17,985 nt of DNA from NCBI RefSeq assembly GCF_001655005.1, contig NZ_LXET01000028.1:1-17985 (forward strand), written 5' to 3'. Source of the stretch: Hafnia paralvei ATCC 29927 (GTDB lineage Bacteria; Pseudomonadota; Gammaproteobacteria; Enterobacterales; Enterobacteriaceae). Each line of letters begins with the position of its first letter. Position 1 is the stretch's first letter. This document shows positions 13,661-17,985 of the stretch, piece by piece. The position numbers and the translations under genes were made by a program. The notes under the pieces are model-generated. The model worked only from the letters and a program-made list of their open reading frames with translations, did not search any database and was not told where the DNA came from.

Positions 13661-13766
13661 CGAAATAAATATAAAAAGTGATGGGACGATAGAAGGCGTA
13701 AAGAGGGCCTTATTTAGGCGATTGTCTGTGCGGAGAATTTTCAGGAAAAATAATTAAAAAATTTCC

Positions 13767-13793
13767 TAAAGGTTAATTGGGGAGCGCCGATAC
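13767..13793 (+). promoter_or_regulatory. Sigma28 (FliA) promoter for fliC
   Basis: TAAAGGTT (13767-13774), 11 bases, then GCCGATAC (13786-13793) match the FliA consensus at 14 of 16 positions with exact spacing. It lies about 93 bases upstream of the fliC ATG, leaving a leader of roughly 80 bases. An AT-rich stretch with inverted AGGAAA/TTTCCT (13743-13748 and 13762-13767) sits just upstream and may act as an UP-like element. Confidence 0.88.
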
Positions 13794-13885
13794 CTGTGTG
13801 GACGGTGGCTGACGCCGTAGGGCAATCAGGCCCGACCCATTAACTAGATGCGTATATCGCAGCTGATTCGAAAGGAAAGCTCACT

Positions 13886-15169
13886 ATGGCACAAGTAATT
13901 AATACCAACAGCCTGTCTTTGATGGCGCAGAACAACCTGAACAAATCTCAGTCTTCACTGGGTACCGCTATTGAGCGTCTGTCTTCTGGTCTGCGTATCA
14001 ACAGCGCGAAAGACGATGCTGCGGGTCAGGCGATTTCTAACCGCTTTACAGCGAACATCAAAGGCCTGACTCAGGCTTCTCGTAACGCCAACGATGGTAT
14101 CTCTCTGGCGCAGACCACCGAAGGTGCTCTGAACGAAGTGAATGACAACCTGCAAAATATTCGTCGTTTAGCTGTGCAGGCGCAAAATGGGTCTAACTCT
14201 GATAGCGACCTGAAATCCATTCAGGACGAAATTACCCAGCGTTTATCTGAAATTGACCGTATCTCGTCACAAACAGATTTCAACGGCGTTAAAGTGCTGA
14301 GTAAAGACCAGTCGTTGACTATTCAGGTTGGGGCGAACGATGGTGAAACTATCAGTATTGATTTAAAAAATGTGAATAAAGATACGCTGAAGTTAGGTGA
14401 CTTTGATGTCAGCGATACTTTGAATAAAGTTGGTGCTAAAGTTACTAGCATCCCTGGTGTAGCAACAACTATAACTCCGACAATGGGCGTTGAGTCAGGT
14501 ACTGCTCCTACAGGTACAAACACTCTTGTTCAGTATGATGCTGGTGGCGGTAACACTAAATATGCTGTTAAAAATGCTGATGGTGGTACTAATACTTACT
14601 ATGAAGTGTCATTAGATGCCACAGGTAAAGCTAATATCAATTATGACACTGCGCCAAAAATAACGGGTAAAGCTGATGGTGATTTCAGTGCTCCAGTTGC
14701 AATTAACAAGCCTGCAGGAGATGCGGTTACTGTTAAAGGACTAGCTTCAGGTGAAGAGCTGCACAAATTTAACGATGGCAGTGGTACTGATAAATATATC
14801 GTTAAGACGACAGATGCTGCAGGAAAAACAATTTATAAAGATGCAACTGTTGCTGCGGACGGTACAGTTAGTGCTACAACTGAAAACACAAATGTTATTA
14901 ACCCATTGAAACAGCTTGATGATGCTCTGTCTCAGGTCGACGGCCTGCGTTCATCTCTGGGTGCGGTACAGAACCGTTTCGATTCTGTTATCAACAACCT
15001 GAACAGCACCGTAAACAACCTGACTGCTTCCCAGTCTCGTATTCAGGATGCTGACTACGCGACCGAAGTGTCTAACATGAGCCGTGCAAACATTCTGCAA
15101 CAGGCGGGTACTTCTGTGTTGGCTCAGGCTAACCAGTCTACTCAGAACGTACTGACTCTGCTGCGTTAA
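13886..15169 (+). CDS. fliC: Flagellin FliC
   Basis: FliC is the filament subunit. The 427-residue product has the conserved D0/D1 ends: residues 1-170 open with MAQVINTNSLSLMAQNNLNK and include the helices RLSSGLRINSAKDDAAGQAI and SRNANDGISLAQTTEGALNE; residues 340-427 finish with NVLTLLR. The N-terminal LQNIRRLAVQAQNGSNS and C-terminal segments hold the region recognised by TLR5 in enteric flagellins. The centre (about 175-335) is the surface-exposed variable part and contains two similar units (about 217-249 and 295-329) sharing a pattern G-N/D-TKY-VK-DA-GK/N-Y-V-ATGKA. That central DNA is visibly more AT-rich, with codons unlike the ends, suggesting recombination. AAAGGAAA precedes the ATG. 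A sigma28 promoter lies upstream and a strong terminator downstream. The neighbouring fliS encodes its chaperone. Confidence 0.97.
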   Translation: MAQVINTNSLSLMAQNNLNKSQSSLGTAIERLSSGLRINSAKDDAAGQAISNRFTANIKGLTQASRNANDGISLAQTTEGALNEVNDNLQNIRRLAVQAQNGSNSDSDLKSIQDEITQRLSEIDRISSQTDFNGVKVLSKDQSLTIQVGANDGETISIDLKNVNKDTLKLGDFDVSDTLNKVGAKVTSIPGVATTITPTMGVESGTAPTGTNTLVQYDAGGGNTKYAVKNADGGTNTYYEVSLDATGKANINYDTAPKITGKADGDFSAPVAINKPAGDAVTVKGLASGEELHKFNDGSGTDKYIVKTTDAAGKTIYKDATVAADGTVSATTENTNVINPLKQLDDALSQVDGLRSSLGAVQNRFDSVINNLNSTVNNLTASQSRIQDADYATEVSNMSRANILQQAGTSVLAQANQSTQNVLTLLR

Positions 15170-15190
15170 TACTTCGCCAGCATTTCAGCT

Positions 15191-15214
15191 AACCCCGCTG
15201 CGGCGGGGTTTTTT
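15191..15214 (+). terminator. Rho-independent terminator of fliC
   Basis: AACCCCGC / GCGGGGTT around loop TGCG runs straight into six T, 22 bases after the fliC stop. It is a textbook strong terminator, fitting a highly expressed monocistronic gene. Confidence 0.92.
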
Positions 15215-15264
15215 ACATAAACCACCTGATGAATAACTGAGCAAACTTCTATTGCGGAAAAAGC

Positions 15265-15332
15265 AACGTGAGAAAAGGGGGCATTTTTGCTGACTAATCG
15301 CGCCATTGGCTTTGGCGTGAGAGTTAGATAAT
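15265..15332 (+). promoter_or_regulatory. Candidate class 2 (FlhD4C2) promoter of fliAZ
   Basis: AACGTGAGAAAAGGGG (15265-15280) and GACTAATCGCGCCATT (15292-15307), with 11 bases between, agree with recalled FlhD4C2 half-sites at about 10 and 11 of 16 positions. GATAAT (15327-15332) would be the -10, which places the box at roughly -74 to -32, the usual position for this activator. The halves are imperfect, so this is a proposal. Confidence 0.4.
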
Positions 15333-15365
15333 AGCCGGGCATCCATCAACCCGGGTTCTGTCAAC

Positions 15366-16088
15366 GTGAGTGAATTGTATACCGCCGACGGCGTGATCGA
15401 CAAAAATTCCCTGTGGCAGCGCTACGCTCCGCTAGTGCGCCATGAAGCGCTGCGTTTGCAGGTTCGCCTGCCCGCGAGCGTTGAACTGGACGACCTGCTT
15501 CAGGCTGGAGGTATCGGGCTGTTGCACGCGGTCGAACGCTACGATGCCATGCAGGGGACGGCTTTTACCACCTATGCGGTTCAGCGCATTCGCGGCGCGA
15601 TGCTCGATGAGCTACGCAGCCGAGATTGGGTTCCGCGCAGCGTGCGTCGAAATGCCCGTGAAGTTTCAGCGGCTATGCAGCGAGCAGAACAGCGCCTGCA
15701 TCGCGCACCGACAGAAACCGAAATTGCCCAAGAGTTAGATATGCCACTGGTTGAGTATCAGCAGATTTTGCTGGATACCAACACCAGCCATCTTTTTTCT
15801 TACGATGAATGGCGAGAAGAGCATGGCGATAGCGCCGAGCCGGTATTTCAGCAGCATGAGGATGCCAATCCTCTCAAACAGCTGTTGGAAGGAGATCTGC
15901 GCCAGCGCGTGATCGCCGCCATCGAAGCCTTGCCGGAACGTGAAAAATTGGTTCTGACCCTCTATTACCAAGAGGAGCTAAACCTGAAGGAAATCGGCGC
16001 CGTGCTTGAGGTCGGAGAATCTCGGGTGAGCCAGCTGCATAGTCAGGCGATAAAACGTCTACGTACCAAGCTGGCCAGCCAAAGCTAA
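15366..16088 (+). CDS. fliA: RNA polymerase sigma factor FliA (sigma28)
   Basis: FliA directs RNA polymerase to class 3 flagellar and chemotaxis promoters and is held inactive by FlgM until the hook is complete. The 240-residue product matches E. coli FliA (239) closely: LWQRYAPLVRHEALRLQVRLPASVELDDLLQAG (region 2), TTYAVQRIRGAMLDELRSRDWVPRSVRRNAREV (region 2.4-3), SYDEWREEHGDS, and region 4 with helix-turn-helix at about 207-227 (LKEIGAVLEVGESRVSQLHSQ). The start is GTG (15366-15368), chosen from homology; its ribosome-binding site is weak (GGG only), which would limit translation. It promotes both adjacent sigma28 sites upstream of fliC and fliD. The stop overlaps a possible early start of fliZ (TAATG). 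Confidence 0.97.
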   Translation: MSELYTADGVIDKNSLWQRYAPLVRHEALRLQVRLPASVELDDLLQAGGIGLLHAVERYDAMQGTAFTTYAVQRIRGAMLDELRSRDWVPRSVRRNAREVSAAMQRAEQRLHRAPTETEIAQELDMPLVEYQQILLDTNTSHLFSYDEWREEHGDSAEPVFQQHEDANPLKQLLEGDLRQRVIAAIEALPEREKLVLTLYYQEELNLKEIGAVLEVGESRVSQLHSQAIKRLRTKLASQS

Positions 16089-16126
16089 TGTGTCACCAGT
16101 TATTCGATAAAATGGAGCATGTTGCC

Positions 16127-16642
16127 ATGACAGCATCCCAACAGAAAAGACGGCCTCTGAGTCGCTATTTGAAAGATTTTAAACACAGCCAGTGTGATTG
16201 CTCTCATTGTGGTAAATCGCTCGATCGCATGTCTCTGGTGTTTCGTGGGAAAATTCTCGATCGCGAAACGCTTGCTGGGATGGATCAACTGATTGACGAC
16301 AGAGTTTGGCAAGAACTGGAAAAAGAGCTAACGGCATTGTGTCGTTTTTGTAGTGACGTGTACTGCCATTGCAAAGCGGATTACTTCGATATTCTCGAGT
16401 TTAAACAATATCTGTTTGAACAAACGGAAATGAGCCATAGCTCCATCCGTGAATATATTGTCCGCCTGCGCCGCTTAGACGATATGTTAAGAGCGAGCGA
16501 TTTCCCCGACGAAAAGTTTTGCGGCAGTGAGCAACAGTGGGATCTGATCGAGAACATGACCGACGCGAATCAAAATAACTATCGCATCGCGCTACGGAAA
16601 TACGATCAGTATCTTAGTTGGCAAAAAACAGCGGTCTGCTGA
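16127..16642 (+). CDS. fliZ: Flagellar regulator FliZ
   Basis: FliZ is a DNA-binding regulator that antagonises sigmaS-dependent promoters and supports flagellar gene expression during the motile phase. The product (171 residues from this start) carries the conserved KRRPLSRYLKDFKHSQ opening, the paired-cysteine segments CSHCGK and CRFCSDVYCHC, and FKQYLFEQTEMSHSSIREYIVRLRRLDDML, the part that resembles the SAM-like core-binding domain of tyrosine recombinases. It ends NNYRIALRKYDQYL. I choose the ATG at 16127 because it matches the E. coli N-terminus and GGAG lies nine bases upstream. An ATG at 16088 that overlaps the fliA stop would add 13 residues without counterpart and cannot be excluded. 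It is cotranscribed with fliA and followed by a terminator. The C-terminus is shorter than E. coli FliZ. Confidence 0.93.
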   Translation: MTASQQKRRPLSRYLKDFKHSQCDCSHCGKSLDRMSLVFRGKILDRETLAGMDQLIDDRVWQELEKELTALCRFCSDVYCHCKADYFDILEFKQYLFEQTEMSHSSIREYIVRLRRLDDMLRASDFPDEKFCGSEQQWDLIENMTDANQNNYRIALRKYDQYLSWQKTAVC

Positions 16643-16657
16643 TTAAGCCTCAGTATG

Positions 16658-16684
16658 AAAAGCCATCGTTACGATGGCTTTTTT
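16658..16684 (+). terminator. Rho-independent terminator of fliAZ
   Basis: AAAAGCCATCG / CGATGGCTTTT is a perfect 11-base stem with loop TTA, continuing into a six-T run. It follows the fliZ stop by about 15 bases and separates fliAZ from the transporter gene. Confidence 0.92.
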
Positions 16685-16840
16685 GTGTCTTATTCTATAT
16701 CAGTCTAACCATATTCCTGCAAAATTTTTTATTCCCTGTCCTGAGTTGCTAAAGTTGCCGTTATATTGGGTGACGCGCCGTGTACGCGGCGTTGCATCTG
16801 CACAGTATCGATTTTAGACGTATCCGTTTGGGAGCCCACA

Positions 16841-17623
16841 GTGAGCACTATTGAAGTAAAAAATCTGACGAAATCCTTTAACGGAAACACCGTGCTGCAC
16901 GGCGTCGATCTCACGGTTGAGAAGGGTGAGGTGGTAGCCATCATTGGGCCAAGTGGTTCTGGTAAAACCACGTTGCTGCGTAGCATCAATTTGCTCGAGG
17001 AGCCTGACGGCGGCACGATTCAGGTTGGCGATGTCACTATCGACGGCGGCCAGCCGCTGAGCCGACAAAAAACGGCGATTAGAAAACTGCGTCAGGAAGT
17101 GGGTTTTGTCTTCCAGAACTTTAATTTATTCCCGCACCGTACCGTGTTGGAAAACATTATCGAAGGGCCGGTTATCGTTAAAGGCGAAAAGCGAGAGGTG
17201 GTGATTGCCCGAGCGCGTGAACTGCTGGCAAAAGTTGGCTTAAAGGGCAAAGAGGACGCGTTTCCAAAACGCCTGTCCGGTGGTCAGCAACAGCGCGTGG
17301 CTATTGCTCGAGCATTAGCGATGCAGCCGGAAGTCATCCTGTTTGATGAACCCACTTCGGCGCTGGACCCTGAACTGGTGGGTGAGGTACTAAGCACTAT
17401 CCGTGCGCTGGCAGAAGAAAACCGCACCATGGTGATCGTCACTCATGAAATGAGCTTTGCTCGCGACGTTGCCAACCGTGCCATTTTTATGGATGAAGGG
17501 CGAATTGTAGAACAGGGCGCCGCCAAAGAACTGTTTGCCAATCCACAGCACCCAAGAACTAAGCTGTTTTTGGAGAAGTTTTTGGGCGAGAAGCTGGTGG
17601 ATGAGCCGCTGAGTTATATTTGA
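16841..17623 (+). CDS. tcyN: L-cystine ABC transporter ATP-binding protein TcyN
   Basis: This is the ATPase of a polar amino acid ABC importer, very close to E. coli TcyN (YecC), which works with TcyL and the binding protein TcyJ (FliY) to import L-cystine and related compounds. All nucleotide-binding motifs are intact in the 260-residue product: Walker A GPSGSGKTT (36-44), Q-loop Gln92, signature LSGGQQQR (145-152), Walker B ILFDE (166-170), D-loop SALD and H-loop His202. The GTG start is chosen because GGAG lies six bases upstream and MSTIEVKNLTKSF aligns with the family; an earlier in-frame ATG would add 25 unsupported residues. The last ten residues extend beyond E. coli. In E. coli tcyJ, dcyD and tcyL lie between fliZ and tcyN; here they are missing, so its membrane partners must be encoded elsewhere. 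Confidence 0.92.
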   Translation: MSTIEVKNLTKSFNGNTVLHGVDLTVEKGEVVAIIGPSGSGKTTLLRSINLLEEPDGGTIQVGDVTIDGGQPLSRQKTAIRKLRQEVGFVFQNFNLFPHRTVLENIIEGPVIVKGEKREVVIARARELLAKVGLKGKEDAFPKRLSGGQQQRVAIARALAMQPEVILFDEPTSALDPELVGEVLSTIRALAEENRTMVIVTHEMSFARDVANRAIFMDEGRIVEQGAAKELFANPQHPRTKLFLEKFLGEKLVDEPLSYI

Positions 17624-17677
17624 GGGGGGGATGCCTGTTATTTAGGTTGATACGATGGAATATTCCGCCTGCCCGTA

Positions 17678-17840
17678 CGCTTTTATCTGAGATGCTATTT
17701 CCGTATGGGATTGCGGTGAATTGTTTCGTTCGCCGGCCAGCACATGCGTTTCCATGGCACCGCTGGCGAAGGCGACCGATGAGGGGCGCCAGCGCGCGCC
17801 CCTTCAATCCTCGCGCTTTTTATCCGAGACGCCATTTCCG
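17678..17840. repeat. Pair of imperfect direct repeats
   Basis: The 26 bases at 17678-17703 (starting CGCTTTTATCTGAGATG) and the 27 bases at 17814-17840 (starting CGCTTTTTATCCGAGACG) agree except for one extra T and three positions, each T in the first and C in the second. They are about 136 bases apart. This suggests two units of a dispersed extragenic repeat, the first more decayed. Confidence 0.6.
17782..17803. repeat. GC-rich hairpin
   Basis: AGGGGCGC and GCGCCCCT form an eight-base perfect stem around CAGCGC. It is not followed by a T-run on either strand. Confidence 0.5.
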
Positions 17841-17878
17841 CTCCGGTTTGGTATCGCCCATCCAGGGCGCCCCAAACT

Positions 17879-17904
17879 CCGCCGATACATCCCTGTATCG
17901 GCGG
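17879..17904. repeat. Perfect 11-bp hairpin
   Basis: CCGCCGATACA and TGTATCGGCGG pair perfectly around TCCC. It looks like a palindromic unit of an extragenic repeat family rather than a terminator, as no T-run follows. Confidence 0.6.
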
Positions 17905-17931
17905 CTCTCCCTGCCAAGACTTAAACAATTA

Positions 17932-17964
17932 AACAGACAAAAACAGAGCGTGTTTTTGTCTGTT
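17932..17964. repeat. Perfect 14-bp hairpin near the right edge
   Basis: AACAGACAAAAACA and TGTTTTTGTCTGTT pair perfectly around GAGCG. The stem is A/T-rich and ends near the window edge. It may be a terminator for the next gene on the minus strand, a regulator site, or an element end. Confidence 0.6.
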
Positions 17965-17985
17965 GACGTTGACCTTTTCCGGCAC

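Larger units (their letters stand above)
17624..17985. other. Palindrome-rich non-coding tail
   Basis: No gene can be supported in these 362 bases; frames present on both strands are short, overlapping and without family features. The stretch holds two copies of a 26-27-base direct repeat and three hairpins (17782-17803, 17879-17904, 17932-17964), listed separately. It opens with a run of seven G. The composition is GC-rich with many CGCC and GGCG words, typical of clustered extragenic repeats. Confidence 0.5.

Noticed and set aside
13700..13728. Second possible sigma28 promoter upstream of fliC (TAAAGAGG, 11 bases, GCGATTGT)
   Set aside because: The -10 part matches only about half of GCCGATAA and a far better site lies at 13767-13793.
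16088..16126. Earlier fliZ start at the TAATG junction with fliA
   Set aside because: It would add 13 residues absent from E. coli FliZ, while the ATG at 16127 has GGAG upstream and matches the family start. Not excluded, only less likely.
16766..16840. Upstream in-frame ATG extending tcyN by 25 residues
   Set aside because: The added residues have no family counterpart and the GTG at 16841 has GGAG six bases upstream.
9281..17904. CRISPR-like or tRNA/rRNA features
   Set aside because: No regularly spaced identical repeats with unique spacers and no cloverleaf or ribosomal RNA sequence was seen; the hairpins are isolated terminators or palindromes.
17695..17928. Overlapping short frames on both strands after tcyN
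   Set aside because: They cover direct repeats and palindromes, overlap each other in opposite strands and resemble no protein; best explained as GC-rich repeat DNA.

Overview
The window looks like an enterobacterial chromosome, most likely Hafnia or a close relative (Hafniaceae or a neighbouring Enterobacterales family). This rests on recalled similarity of the flagellar proteins to those of E. coli and Salmonella, with shared gene order but clear divergence. Genus is an inference. No database search was possible.

Layout. Positions 100-6897 (minus strand) carry the basal-body and export operon fliF-fliG-fliH-fliI-fliJ-fliK, read right to left; fliL would be expected beyond the left edge. 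Its genes mostly overlap by a few bases, except for a 194-bp gap between fliI and fliJ that seems to hold a decayed repeat. fliE (7183-7497, plus) diverges from fliF. Positions 7500-11383 form an accessory island of single small genes, mostly lipoproteins on alternating strands. Positions 11384-13595 (minus) carry fliD-fliS-fliT. fliC (13886-15169), then fliA-fliZ (15366-16642), are on the plus strand. A lone L-cystine ABC ATPase gene (tcyN) follows, and the window ends in a palindrome-rich non-coding stretch.

How the genes work together. fliE/fliF/fliG build the rod-MS ring-rotor base. FliH/FliI/FliJ energise and load the type III export gate, and FliK sets hook length. FliA (sigma28) then turns on late genes: good sigma28 promoters face fliC and fliD across their shared 290-bp intergenic region. 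FliS and FliT chaperone FliC and FliD, and FliZ tunes the regulon.

Main discovery. An exact 23-bp direct repeat of the 3' end of fliE (7477-7499 and 8455-8477) brackets about 1 kb. Just inside the left copy is the C-terminal remnant of a lambdoid-type tyrosine integrase whose 3' end faces the repeat. The segment also holds a lipoprotein gene, a possible micro-ORF, clustered palindromes and a long hairpin. I read it as the relic of an integrative element or prophage that used the end of fliE as its attachment site and left fliE intact. Other points of interest are a start-codon-occluding inverted repeat at 9359-9390, the repeat relic between fliI and fliJ, an N-terminal extension on FliH, an AT-rich variable centre in fliC, and repeats at the right edge.
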